Counted from the first letter of the stretch, positions 25,279 to 34,552 are shown. The stretch is DNA of 64,000 nucleotides from Sphingobium sp. CAP-1 (GCF_009720145.1 NZ_CP046252.1:2746001-2810000); one strand, 5' to 3'. Program-made: numbers and translations. Notes: generated by a model not told the origin, from the sequence alone.

Positions 25279-27881
25279 ATGGCCGTGAAGGTGCAAGGTC
25301 GGGAAATCATGAAGGCGGGCGCGATCGGCCCTGAGGGCGGGGAAAGCGCCCTGTCGCGACGGGCATCGCTGAAGCTGGGCGGGGCGATGACGCTGTGGGC
25401 GCTGGGACCGCAGCCGGCCATGGCCCAGACCGCGCCCGCCTTTCTGCCTGACCGGCGGAACCAGCCCTTCTCGCTCGGCTGGCATTTCTGCCGGGGCGAT
25501 GACGCCGGTTTCGCGGCGAGGACACTGGACCATAAGGGCTGGCGTCAGGTCGACCTGCCCCATGACTGGAGCATCGAGGATCTCGATCCCGCGGACGGCG
25601 CGGTCAACGCGACGCTGTTGCCGGTCGATACCGCCCCGCTGTGGGACGCGGCGGGCAAGGTGCCAAAGTCCATCGGGCCGTTCGATGCCGGCCGCGCCCT
25701 GATCGGCGCGACCAGCCGCAGCGCGGGCGGCCGCTATACCGGACATATGGCCGGCGGCGTGGGCTGGTATCGCAAGACTTTCCGCCTGCCGGCGCTGCCC
25801 GCCGACGGACGGGTCGAACTGATGTTCGACGGCGTCTATATGAATGCGGAAATCTGGCTCAACGGGACGGCCGTTGGTCGTCATGTCTATGGCTATACGC
25901 CGTTCGGGGTCGACCTGACGCCATATCTGGACCCGTCGGGCGACAATGTGCTGGCCGTGCGCGTCGCCAATCTGGGCGGCAACAGCCGCTGGTATTCGGG
26001 TTCCGGCATCTATCGGCCGATATGGTTGAATGTGACGCGCAGCCTGCGTTTCGCCCGTTGGGGCGTAAGGGTCACGACGCCGGACGTGTCGGCGCAATCC
26101 GCGACGATCCATATTGGCGCAGGCGTGGAGGCGCCGGTGCCGGGCGCCGTGCTTCAGGTCGACATCCGGGATGCGCAAGGCCGGGTGGTGGCGCGGCGGC
26201 AAGGACCGGCGCAGGCGCAAACATCGCTGGCGTTCGATATCGCCCGCCCATCCCTGTGGGCGCCGCGCACCCCGACCCTCTATCATGCCGAATGCAGCCT
26301 GCTGGTCGACGGTCAGGAGCGCGACCGGATGACCGTGCCGTTCGGTATCCGCCGGATCGAGGTCGACGCGCAGCAGGGGTTGAAGATCAATGGCGTCCCG
26401 GTGAAGTTGCGGGGGGCTGTATCCATCATGACAATGGCCATCTGGGCGCGGCCGCGATCGACCGGGCGGAAGAACGCAAGGTCGAACTGTTGCTGGCGCG
26501 CGGCTATAATGCGGTTCGGACCTCGCATAATCCGCCGTCGACCGCTTTTCTGAACGCGTGCGACCGGCTGGGAATGCTGGTGATGGAGGAGCCGTTCGAT
26601 TGCTGGAATGTCGGCAAGAATCCAGATGATTATGCGCTCTATTTCAAGGATCACTGGCACGATGACCTGGCGGCGATGGTCGGGCGGGACGGCAATCATC
26701 CCAGCGTGATCCTGTGGAGCATCGGCAACGAGATACCGGAAACGGGCACGCCCGCAGGGGTCGAGACGGCACGAATGCTGGCGGACGCGTTACGGCGGCT
26801 GGACGATACGCGGCCGATCACGCAGGCCATCAATACGGCCAACGGCCCCGATGTCACGCGCGCGGACGGCAGGCCCGATCAGGCCGCGACCCAGTTTCTG
26901 GACGTTGCGGGTTATAACTACAAGCTCTTTGCCTATGAGCGGGATCATGCCCGCTTTCCCGACCGCGTGTTCGTGGGCACGGAAAGCTATCCCAGGGATG
27001 TCGACACCATCTGGCGGCGTACCGATCAAAGTGCCTGGCTGATCGGCGATTTCGTGTGGACGGCGATGGACTATCTGGGCGAATCGGGGATTGGCCGGTC
27101 GGACCTGGCGACGCCTGACCCTTCCAGGGCGCCCTATCCCTGGTTCAATGGCTATTGCGGCGATATCGACATTATCGGACAGCAGAAGCCGCAATCGCTG
27201 CTGCGCGATGTGGTATGGGGGCTGAGCCCGCTGGAACTGGCGGTGCAGCGCCCGCTGCCCGAAGGCGCGAGCGAGCGGATGACGCCCTGGGGCTGGCGCG
27301 ACGAGCTGCAAAGCTGGACATGGCCGGGTGCGGAGGGCCGGCCCCTGAGCGTCGCCATCTATACGCGCGGCGATCATGTGGAACTGCTGCTCAACGGCAA
27401 GCTGGTGGCGGAACGGACCCTGACCGAAAAGGACGCGTCGGTCGCGCAGATTATCTTGCCCTATGCCCCCGGCAGGCTCGTCGCCCGCGCCTATCGCGCC
27501 GGGCGGCGGATCGGCGAGCGGATGCTGGAAACGGCCGGCGTGGCTGCTACCCTGCGGCTGACAGCGGACCGCTCACGGTTGCGGGCGGATCGCGACGATC
27601 TGGCCTTCGTCACGGTGGAGGTGACGGACCAAGCCGGACGGCTGGTGCCCGACGCCGTTCACGTCCTGCGGAGCGCGATCAGGGGATCTGCCGAACTGGT
27701 GGCATTTGGCAATGCCAATCCGCGGGGCGTTGCCAGTTTCCAGCAGCCGGTCGCCAAGAGCTGGCACGGCCGGGCGCTGGCCGTTTGTCGCCCCACGGGC
27801 CAAAGCGGCCGCGCGGTCCTGACCGTCGAGAGCGAGAATTTGCGGCCGGCAATGATCTCGCTGGATTGTGCCGGCCGATGA
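25279..27881 (+). pseudogene. glycoside hydrolase family 2 (beta-galactosidase-like), split by a frameshift
   Basis: Two overlapping frames together encode one protein of about 867 residues. The first (from 25279) has a Tat-type signal (SRRASLKLGGAMTLWALG), the sugar-binding jelly roll (VDLPHDWSIEDLDP, GGVGWYRKTFRLP) and the immunoglobulin-like domain. It runs into wrong sequence after INGVPVKLRG. The second frame resumes with GCIHHDNGHLGAA and then carries the catalytic barrel: the acid/base Glu in SIGNEIPETG and the nucleophile Glu in VFVGTESYPRD. The junction is a run of six G at 26411-26416, where seven would restore the frame. All catalytic parts are intact, so the gene is either recently broken or the base is a sequence error. 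Likely an exported beta-galactosidase. Confidence 0.85.
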
Positions 27882-27966
27882 GACGGGGTGGTCCGGGCCT
27901 TGTCGTCATCGGGAATATGGGCAACGAACTGGGCGATCAGGTGGCGCGTACAGGCCTGTTGCGCCC

Positions 27967-29478
27967 CTATCCCCGCATCGTGCCCGTATCGATATAGCGC
28001 TGGTGCCAGGCGAGCGCTTCGCCGGGCAGCATCGGCGATTGCAGGCCGAAGCTGCCGCGCTGTGCGCGGGCATAATAGTCCGCCAGCATCGGCCGGTAAT
28101 CGGGATGGGCGCAGTTGGCGATGATGACCGCCGCGCGCTGGCGCGGGGCGAGGCCGCGCAGGTCGGCCAGCCCCTGTTCGGTGACGATCACCTGCACATC
28201 CTGATTGATATGGTCGACATGGCTGCAATGGGGGACGATGGCGGAGATCGCGCCGCCCTTGGCGGTGGAGGGGGTCATGAAGATCGAGAGATAGGCGTTG
28301 CGGGCGAAGTCGCCCGATCCGCCGATGCCGTTCTGGATGCGCGATCCCATCAGATGGGTTGAATTGACGTTGCCATAAATGTCCGCCTCGATCAGGCCGT
28401 TCATCGCGACGCAGCCGAGCCGCCGCACCAGTTCGGGATGGTTGCTGATTTCCTGCGGGCGCAGGATCATCTTGTCGCGATAGCGGCCCATGTCCGCGTT
28501 GAGCCGCGCGGCGGCCTCTGGCGAGAGCGAGAAGGCGGTGGCGCTGGCCATGCGCAGCTTGCCGCAATCCAGCAGGTCGAGCATCCCGTCCTGAATCACC
28601 TCGGTAAAGGCGACCATGTCGCTGAACGGCGCGTCGATCAGGCCGGTCAGCACCGCGTTGGCGATATTGCCGACGCCCGATTGCAGCGGCAGCAGCGAGG
28701 CGGGCAGGCGGCCCCGGCGCACTTCATGGCGCAGAAAATCGAGCAGATGGCCGGCGATCGCATGGGCGGTCGCGTCGGGCGGGGTGAAGGGGGCGTTGCG
28801 ATCAGGCGCGTCCGTCTCGACCACGGCGATCACCTTGGCGGGATCGCAGCGGAAGGTCGGCTGGCCGATGCGCTGGTCGGCGCGGACCAGCGGGATGGGC
28901 TGGCGATGGGGCGGCAGGGCGGTGCCGTAATAAATGTCGTGCATCCCCTCCAGCGCGGGATTTTGCCAGCGATTGACCTCCAGGATCACGCCCTTCGCCC
29001 GGTCGATCCACGTCTTGTTGTTGCCGACCGAGGCGGAGGGGATGAGGGCGCCGTCCGGGGTGACGCCGGTGACTTCCACCACCGCGATGTCGAGATCGCC
29101 GAGAAAACCCTGCCACGCCATCGGCGCGACCTGGCTGAGATGCATGTCGAAATAATGCATCTCGCCGCGATTGATGCGTTCGCGGGCGATGGGATCGCTA
29201 TTATAGGGGAGGCGATATTCGATGCCGTCCGCCTTCGCCAGCGCGCCGTCCAGTTCCGGGCCGGTGGACGCGCCGGTCCAGATCTTCACACGGAACGCGT
29301 CGCCGGCGGCATGGGCGGCGGTGATGCGGTCGGCCAGCGCCAGCGGCACCGCCTTGGGATAGCCCGATCCGGTGAAGCCGCTCATCCCCACGGTCATGCC
29401 GTTGTGGATCAGGGCGGCGGCGTCCTGCGCGCTGCGGCGCTTGGCCGCCAGGCCGGCATGGGCGATATGATCGGTCAT
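27967..29478 (-). CDS. acetyl-CoA hydrolase/transferase family (succinate CoA-transferase-like)
   Basis: The 503-residue protein moves CoA between short acyl groups. It starts MTDHIAHAGLAAKRRSAQDA, then MTVGMSGFTGSGYPKAVPLA (CoA-site glycines). The catalytic glutamate region reads MVAFTEVIQDGMLDLLDCG near residue 300. The C-terminal half has GSRIQNGIGGSGDFARNAYL and VIVTEQGLADLRGLAPRQRA, typical of the Cat1/AarC group. Acetate, propionate or succinate are likely partners; which one cannot be decided. It is divergent from a LysR gene with a palindrome between them, so that regulator probably controls it. Confidence 0.92.
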   Translation of the reverse strand: MTDHIAHAGLAAKRRSAQDAAALIHNGMTVGMSGFTGSGYPKAVPLALADRITAAHAAGDAFRVKIWTGASTGPELDGALAKADGIEYRLPYNSDPIARERINRGEMHYFDMHLSQVAPMAWQGFLGDLDIAVVEVTGVTPDGALIPSASVGNNKTWIDRAKGVILEVNRWQNPALEGMHDIYYGTALPPHRQPIPLVRADQRIGQPTFRCDPAKVIAVVETDAPDRNAPFTPPDATAHAIAGHLLDFLRHEVRRGRLPASLLPLQSGVGNIANAVLTGLIDAPFSDMVAFTEVIQDGMLDLLDCGKLRMASATAFSLSPEAAARLNADMGRYRDKMILRPQEISNHPELVRRLGCVAMNGLIEADIYGNVNSTHLMGSRIQNGIGGSGDFARNAYLSIFMTPSTAKGGAISAIVPHCSHVDHINQDVQVIVTEQGLADLRGLAPRQRAAVIIANCAHPDYRPMLADYYARAQRGSFGLQSPMLPGEALAWHQRYIDTGTMRG

Positions 29479-29560
29479 CTTCTATCCCTCTCGCGCGGTC
29501 AATCGGGCCGCTTCGCGTCCTGCGTTCTGGCTTTTCGGCGGCGAAGGCAATAAGGATAAG

Positions 29561-29579
29561 CCGCACAAATATTGTGCGG
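29561..29579. promoter_or_regulatory. perfect 8-bp inverted repeat in LysR/CoA-transferase gap
   Basis: CCGCACAA-ATA-TTGTGCGG is a perfect dyad 12 bp before the LysR start codon and about 80 bp before the CoA-transferase start. LysR-type proteins bind such interrupted dyads (T-N11-A class) in divergent promoters and often repress their own gene, so it is a good operator candidate. Confidence 0.6.
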
Positions 29580-29590
29580 ATAACGTTCAA

Positions 29591-30469
29591 ATGTCTGACC
29601 TGTTGATCGCGATGCGGACATTCGTCCGTCTGCATGAAATGCCCAGCTTCTCCCGCGTGGGGCAGGAGATGCACGCCAGCCATACGACGATCGCCCGGCG
29701 GCTGGACCAGATGGAGGCGCATTTCGGCGTGCCTTTGTTCCATCGCACGACGCGGCGGCTGGTGCCGACGGCGGAGGCCGACCGGCTGCTGGGCCATGTT
29801 CGCGCGATGCTGGACGCGCTGGACGCGGCGGAGGCGGATTTCGGCGCGGCGAAGGATGCGCCGCGCGGGCTGGTGCGGATCGGCCTGACGACGGCGCTGG
29901 GCCTCTATTATGTCGAGCGGCTGGGCGCACTGGCGGCGCGCCATCCGGGGGTGCAGATCGACTGCGCGATGACCGACTGGCAGCGTGACGTGGTGGAGGA
30001 TCGGCTGGATCTGGCGTTGCGGGTCGGGCCGATCGGCGACGACAGCCTGGTGGTGCATCCTCTGGGGCCGCTGGCGCGGCGGCTGGTGGCGCATCCCGAC
30101 TATCTGGCGCGGCATGGCGCGCCGGGGAGCGCGGACGACCTTGGCGCGCATCAGTGCATCGCCTATGCCTATGGCGACCGGCGGGCGCGCTGGACGATCG
30201 ACGGGCGTGAGCGGCTGGTGAACGGCGTTTTCCGATCCGACAATAGCGAGGCGGTGCATCGCGCGGCGCTGAGCGGGCTGGGGATCGCCCTGCTGCCCGC
30301 GATCCGGGTGGCGGCGGACATGGCGGCGGGGCGGCTGGCGGCGGTGCTGCCCGACAGCGTCATCGCCCCGCTCGACATTTACGCGGTCCACCCCTCGCAC
30401 CGCCGCCTGCCGCCGCGCGTGCGACTGGTGCTGGACTTCATGAAGGCGCATTTTCCGGCGGCGGGGTGA
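29591..30469 (+). CDS. LysR family transcriptional regulator
   Basis: The 292-residue protein has the N-terminal winged helix-turn-helix (residues 4-62): FSRVGQEMHASHTTIARRLD and FGVPLFHRTTRRLVPTAEA. It is followed by the periplasmic-binding-like effector domain (about 90-290) with VRIGLTTALGLYYVERL and LALRVGPIGDDSLVVHPLG. It is divergent from the CoA-transferase gene 112 bp away, the classic arrangement for a regulator and its target. The inducer may be the CoA-transferase substrate. Confidence 0.93.
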   Translation: MSDLLIAMRTFVRLHEMPSFSRVGQEMHASHTTIARRLDQMEAHFGVPLFHRTTRRLVPTAEADRLLGHVRAMLDALDAAEADFGAAKDAPRGLVRIGLTTALGLYYVERLGALAARHPGVQIDCAMTDWQRDVVEDRLDLALRVGPIGDDSLVVHPLGPLARRLVAHPDYLARHGAPGSADDLGAHQCIAYAYGDRRARWTIDGRERLVNGVFRSDNSEAVHRAALSGLGIALLPAIRVAADMAAGRLAAVLPDSVIAPLDIYAVHPSHRRLPPRVRLVLDFMKAHFPAAG

Positions 30470-30474
30470 GGGGG

Positions 30475-30741
30475 TTAGCGTTCGACCCCCTTGGCTTTCC
30501 CCCAGGCGCGGGCGGCGGTGTAGCCGAGATAGCCGGTGCCAAAAAGCGCGTAGAGCGGTTCGGGCAGGGCGTTGAGATAGGCGCGCATCCCGGCGATGAT
30601 CGCGGCGGCGGTCGGCGGGTGAACGCCGGCCACCAGCCCCATCGGCACCGACCAGAGCAGCAGCGCATAGATGACATAGAGGAAGGCGGGGCGGGCGCGG
30701 GCGGTCCAGCGATCGGCGGCGGCGTCATGGTCCTGAGCCAT
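30475..30741 (-). CDS. holin, 3TM (gene-transfer-agent release) family
   Basis: The 88-residue protein starts MAQDHDAAADRWTARARPAF. Three hydrophobic stretches follow (LYVIYALLLWSVPMGLVAGV; a weaker PTAAAIIAGMRAYLNAL; PLYALFGTGYLGYTAARAWG) and a basic end (KAKGVER). This matches the holin family with three helices found with gene transfer agents. AAGGAGG lies just before the ATG. It is 10 bp downstream of the endolysin gene. Holins open the inner membrane so that the endolysin reaches the wall. Confidence 0.8.
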   Translation of the reverse strand: MAQDHDAAADRWTARARPAFLYVIYALLLWSVPMGLVAGVHPPTAAAIIAGMRAYLNALPEPLYALFGTGYLGYTAARAWGKAKGVER

Positions 30742-30751
30742 TCTATCCTCC

Positions 30752-31291
30752 TTAACCGATCCGGTTCGCGAGCCAGCCATAGAGAAAGGCTTCGTTGGCG
30801 GGACGGCCTTCGGCCAGCGCGATATACTCCTCGCCCTGGAGCGCCTGAAGCGCGTGCATCAGCACCTTGCCGCCGGCCGAACCGCGCAAGGCCTGATAGG
30901 CGCGCAGCGCGGCCAGCGTGCGCGCGCCGATGACGCGGTCGACCTTGAGGTCGGGATAGTCCTTCTGGTTACGGTTGAGCGCATTGAGCGCGCGCTGGAG
31001 AAAGCCGGTCGCGGTGCCTATGCCCATATTGACCGCCGTGTCGAACAGTTCGGCGGCGATGATCCAGTTGATCTCCGCGACGAAGCCATAGCCCGGCTGC
31101 TCCCAATAGAGCCGACGGTAGATATTTTCCGCGACGCTGCGCGGCAGCGCCCGCATGTCGCCGGCATAGCCGTTGGCGCGCGCCACCGCCTGGGTGATGC
31201 CCATATTGGTCGGCCCGCCGCGATCGGCGGGATGGTTGCTGTAACCGCCCTCGCGGGTGATGACCCAACCGATCAGCGTGTTGATGTCCAT
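30752..31291 (-). CDS. GH108 family endolysin (N-acetylmuramidase)
   Basis: The 179-residue protein starts MDINTLIGWVITREGGYSNH. The GH108 (former DUF847) signature REGGYSNHPADRGGPTNMGI has the catalytic Glu14. The following EQPGYGFVAEINWIIAAELF and VNMGIGTATGFLQRALN belong to the lysozyme domain. A predicted peptidoglycan-binding domain of PG_binding_3 type (about residues 110-175) begins YPDLKVDRVIGARTLAALRA. No signal peptide is seen, so it needs the adjacent holin. AGGAGGCGAC precedes the ATG; seven further in-frame residues upstream were not included. Endolysin-holin in this order matches the lysis module of the Rhodobacter gene transfer agent. Confidence 0.88.
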   Translation of the reverse strand: MDINTLIGWVITREGGYSNHPADRGGPTNMGITQAVARANGYAGDMRALPRSVAENIYRRLYWEQPGYGFVAEINWIIAAELFDTAVNMGIGTATGFLQRALNALNRNQKDYPDLKVDRVIGARTLAALRAYQALRGSAGGKVLMHALQALQGEEYIALAEGRPANEAFLYGWLANRIG

Positions 31292-31687
31292 ATGTCGCCT
31301 CCTGTTGTGCAAAGAGGCGAATCATTTATCCCATATGGTTATATGTAGGACAGGGGGAATTGTCGATGTTGCTCCAGACGCATCCGCAGAGTCAGGTTGA
31401 CGGTCTAGGACTGCGATAGCCGCAATGGCAGGCACCCGGGCACTTCAGAAGCGGCTGATGAAGCTGGAAGGTGTCAGGGAAGCCGGGGTCGTCGCTGTTC
31501 ACGGTGTTGTTCGGATCGCTTGGCGCATGGGTTGAGCGTGAGGTGCTGCCCGGTGTCCAAAGCGGGGCGCTGGCGCGTGACGATATGATCGCCGTGGTTG
31601 CCGTCCTCCGGGGACGGGACATGGGGCGGTGGATATGCAGGCTGACGGTGTCCCGGCGTGGCTGGTAGCGTGAGCCGAGCGCGACCG
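31292..31687. other. gene-poor stretch upstream of the lysis pair
   Basis: This 396-bp stretch must hold the promoter of the endolysin-holin pair on the minus strand. Only short, unconvincing frames of 65-77 codons occur, on both strands and overlapping each other. No repeat, tRNA fragment or known RNA was seen. Base composition shifts toward AT at its ends. Confidence 0.5.
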
Positions 31688-32179
31688 TCAGGAAAAGTGC
31701 AATGCAAGGTCAGGGCTGCGAATGCTGCGATCTAGCTCGTCTTGAATAACTAGCCTTACGCGCCTCCCTTTCGAAATGTCCATCAGGGTAGATGCAGGAA
31801 TCCAGACGATCACTGATCGCCCCGGTAAAATCTCTGCAGGCAGACTTGGCTCGATTATTACGTCATCTGGTTTGGCCTCACCGATCCAAGAGGCTCTCCG
31901 CCATTTCCAATAGCGATATAGGTGGAGGAGCGTTTCGAGGATTTTGTAGGGGCGTAAGTGAACTTCCAAATAAATCGATCTGGCATAAACTGGCTGCGCG
32001 CCGCCGTTGGCTACAGTTACTCGCGTAAAATTCCCGGGCGGATGATAGGTGGCGCTATTGAATGCTGGACAGCTTGAAATCTTAAGGCGTCGGTGGGTTC
32101 GTCGCCATTCGCGAATAGCTAAGATAGAGCTTAAGCCAGCCGCATATATCGCGATCCAATCAGCGGTGTTCATCGCCAT
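31688..32179 (-). CDS. hypothetical membrane-anchored protein, atypical composition
   Basis: The 163-residue protein starts MAMNTADWIAIYAAGLSSIL, a single N-terminal membrane helix. A basic stretch (REWRRTHRRLKIS) and a soluble domain with VTVANGGAQPVYARSIYLEV, IIEPSLPAEILPGRSVIVWI and RRVRLVIQDELDRS follow, which look like a beta-sandwich. No family is recognised. Codon use is clearly less GC-biased than in neighbours. It sits between the phage-like lysis pair and tRNA-Pro, so it may have been acquired by transfer. Confidence 0.6.
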   Translation of the reverse strand: MAMNTADWIAIYAAGLSSILAIREWRRTHRRLKISSCPAFNSATYHPPGNFTRVTVANGGAQPVYARSIYLEVHLRPYKILETLLHLYRYWKWRRASWIGEAKPDDVIIEPSLPAEILPGRSVIVWIPASTLMDISKGRRVRLVIQDELDRSIRSPDLALHFS

Positions 32180-32344
32180 ATTATGACACCCGATCTATCT
32201 GCGTCTACCGCGTTTGCTGAAATCAGTGAGGGGGTATCTGCGAACGCGATTCAGGGCAGCTCTTACAAGCCTCTTACACAGCTTCCGCATAGCAAAACGG
32301 GCAGCTTCCGCCGCCCATTAAATACTTATAAAAGCTGGTATTTT

Positions 32345-32420
32345 TGGTCGGGACGAGAGGATTCGAACCTCCGACCCCCACACCCCAGTGTGATGCGCTA
32401 CCAGGCTGCGCTACGTCCCG
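32345..32420 (-). tRNA. tRNA-Pro (anticodon GGG), six-base anticodon loop
   Basis: Minus-strand cloverleaf with acceptor CGGGACG / CGTCCCG, D arm GCGC...GCGC, T arm GGAGG-TTCGAAT-CCTCT and encoded CCA (32345-32347). The anticodon stem TCACA / TGTGG encloses only six bases, CTGGGG, where a tRNA normally has seven; CTGGGGG would be expected. Total length is 76 instead of 77 with CCA. The anticodon still reads GGG. Either a real one-base deletion or a miscount in a G-run. Confidence 0.9.
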
Positions 32421-32609
32421 ACCGGAGGGCGCCCTTTAGAAGCAGGAATTGGAAGTTGCAAGCGTTCAATCGCGCCTCTGTTCGGCGGGGGCGCAAATTC
32501 CTAATCATATTGCCTCGCTCCCCCCAATTGTGTTAGCCGCCCGCCCTTGATGCGTGGGTGCCGTCAGGCGGCCCGCGTTCCCGGAAAAACAGGCGAAAGT
32601 CCTCAACCC

Positions 32610-32945
32610 ATGTTCATTACTCCAGCCTTCGCCCAGACTGCGGGCGGGCAAGCGTCCGGCGCCGGCATCCTGGTGCAGATGGCCCCGCTGGTCCTGATCT
32701 TCGTCGTATTCTATTTCCTGCTGATCCGTCCGCAGCAAAAGAAGATGAAGGAGCATAAGGCCAAGATCGACGCGGTGAAGAAGGGCGATTCTGTCGTCAC
32801 CGGCGGTGGTCTGGTGGGCAAGGTCGTGCGCGTCGACGAGATTTATGCCGAAGTCGAACTGGCGCCGAACATGAAGGTCAAGGCGGTCAAGTCGACCCTG
32901 ACCGACGTGATCGATCCGGCCAGCGCCAAGCCCGCGAACGACTGA
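32610..32945 (+). CDS. yajC: preprotein translocase subunit YajC
   Basis: The 111-residue protein has one membrane helix (MAPLVLIFVVFYFLLIRPQQ, about residues 24-43) and the family signature RPQQKKMKEHKAK followed by VVTGGGLVGKVVRV. YajC is an accessory partner of SecDF-SecYEG at the inner membrane. It starts the yajC-secD-secF run; secD begins 8 bp after its stop. Confidence 0.95.
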   Translation: MFITPAFAQTAGGQASGAGILVQMAPLVLIFVVFYFLLIRPQQKKMKEHKAKIDAVKKGDSVVTGGGLVGKVVRVDEIYAEVELAPNMKVKAVKSTLTDVIDPASAKPAND

Positions 32946-32953
32946 GCGGACCC

Positions 32954-34552
32954 ATGCTGACCTTTTCGCGCTGGGCGGTCGCCGCGATCCTCCTGCCGTT
33001 GGTGCTGGGCGTGTTGTGCGCGGTGCCGACCTTCCTGCCCGAAGCGACCGTCGCGAAGCTGCCCGGCTTCATGCAGACGCGCGTCAATCTGGGCCTCGAC
33101 CTGGCCGGCGGCAGCCATTTGCTGCTGGAGGCGTCGACGCAGGATGTGGCCAGGCAGCGGCTGACCAATATGGAGGAGCAGGTTCGCACCGAACTGCGCC
33201 GGGGCGATCCCAAAATCGCGATCGGTGACATTTCGAGCCGCGACGGGAAGCTGAGCTTCATGGTCCGCGAGCCGTCGCAGGTCGATGCCGCCGTCGAGCG
33301 CATCCGCCCGCTGACGCAGGGCGCGGGGCTGACCGGCCAGCGCGACTTCAATGTCGAGGTGGTGAACAGTTCCACCATCGTCATCACGCCCACCGACGCC
33401 GGCATCAAGAGCGCGGTCAAGAGCGCGATGGAAGTCGCGACCGAGGTGATCCGCAAGCGCATCGACGAAATGGGGACGCGCGAGCCGACCATCCAGCAGC
33501 AGGGCGACAATCGCATCGTCGTGCAGGTGCCGGGGCTGCAAGACCCCAGGGCGCTGAAGGATCTGCTGGGCCAGACCGCCAAGCTGGAATTCAAGCTGGT
33601 CGACCTGAACGCCAACCCGTCCGAAGTGGCGCAGGGTCGCGCGCCGGTGGGCAGCGAAGTCCTGCCCTATCCGACCAACCCTGCCGGCCCGCCGGTGATC
33701 GCGGTCAAGCGGCAGGTGATGGTGTCGGGCGAGGATCTGACCGACGCGACGCAGGGATACAGCCAGAATAACGAACCGATCGTCAATATCCGCTTCAACG
33801 GGTCGGGCGGGCGCAAGTTCGGGCAGGTGACATCGCAGAATGTCAACCGCCCCTTCGCCATCATCCTGGACGGCAAGGTGCTGTCGGCGCCGAACATCAA
33901 TGAGCCGATCCTGGGCGGCAGCGCGCAGGTGAGCGGCAGCTTCACCGTCGAAAGCGCTAACCAGCTCGCCATCGCGCTGCGGTCGGGCAAGCTGCCGGTC
34001 GCTCTGACCGTGGTGGAGGAACGCACCGTCGGGCCGGGGCTGGGGGCGGATTCGATCCGCGCCGGCCTGATCGCATCGATCATCGCCGTGGTCGCGGTCG
34101 CCGCCTTCATGTTCCTGAGCTATGGCCGGTTCGGCATTTATGCGAACATCGCCGTCGCGATCAACGTGCTGGTCATCCTGGGCGTGATGGGCATACTCGG
34201 CGCGACGCTGACATTGCCGGGCATCGCCGGCTTCGTGCTGACCATCGGCACGGCGGTCGACGCCAACGTGCTGATCTATGAGCGCATCCGCGAGGAGCGG
34301 CGGCGCGGGCGTGGCGTGGTGCAGGCGATCGAGTTCGGTTACAAGGAAGCCAGCCGCACCATTTTCGAGGCGAACGTGACCCATGCCATTGCCGGCGGGA
34401 TCATGCTCGCGCTCGGCTCCGGCCCGGTCAAGGGCTTCGCGATCGTGCTGCTGATCGGCATCGCGACCAGCGTGTTTACGGCCGTGACCTTCACCCGCCT
34501 GCTCGCCGCGCGCTGGGTCCGCACCAAGCGCCCGACCGAAATTCATATTTGA
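32954..34552 (+). CDS. secD: protein translocase subunit SecD
   Basis: The 532-residue protein uses the proton gradient to pull exported proteins across the inner membrane. After the first helix comes LGLDLAGGSHLLLEA, the SecD D1 motif. The large periplasmic P1 domain spans about residues 60-330 and includes RIDEMGTREPTIQQQGDNRI. Five C-terminal helices contain ADSIRAGLIASI, the D4 motif GTAVDANVLIYERIREE, and VLLIGIATSVFTAVTFTRLL. Full length; secF follows after 19 bp. Confidence 0.97.
   Translation: MLTFSRWAVAAILLPLVLGVLCAVPTFLPEATVAKLPGFMQTRVNLGLDLAGGSHLLLEASTQDVARQRLTNMEEQVRTELRRGDPKIAIGDISSRDGKLSFMVREPSQVDAAVERIRPLTQGAGLTGQRDFNVEVVNSSTIVITPTDAGIKSAVKSAMEVATEVIRKRIDEMGTREPTIQQQGDNRIVVQVPGLQDPRALKDLLGQTAKLEFKLVDLNANPSEVAQGRAPVGSEVLPYPTNPAGPPVIAVKRQVMVSGEDLTDATQGYSQNNEPIVNIRFNGSGGRKFGQVTSQNVNRPFAIILDGKVLSAPNINEPILGGSAQVSGSFTVESANQLAIALRSGKLPVALTVVEERTVGPGLGADSIRAGLIASIIAVVAVAAFMFLSYGRFGIYANIAVAINVLVILGVMGILGATLTLPGIAGFVLTIGTAVDANVLIYERIREERRRGRGVVQAIEFGYKEASRTIFEANVTHAIAGGIMLALGSGPVKGFAIVLLIGIATSVFTAVTFTRLLAARWVRTKRPTEIHI

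Noticed and set aside
31392..31707. Small frames of 65-77 codons on both strands
   Set aside because: They overlap each other, have no ribosome binding site worth naming, no motifs and no clear codon bias.
31292..32344. Attachment-site duplication of the tRNA-Pro 3' end
   Set aside because: I looked for a copy of the T-arm/acceptor sequence on the far side of the AT-rich patch and lysis genes and found none.
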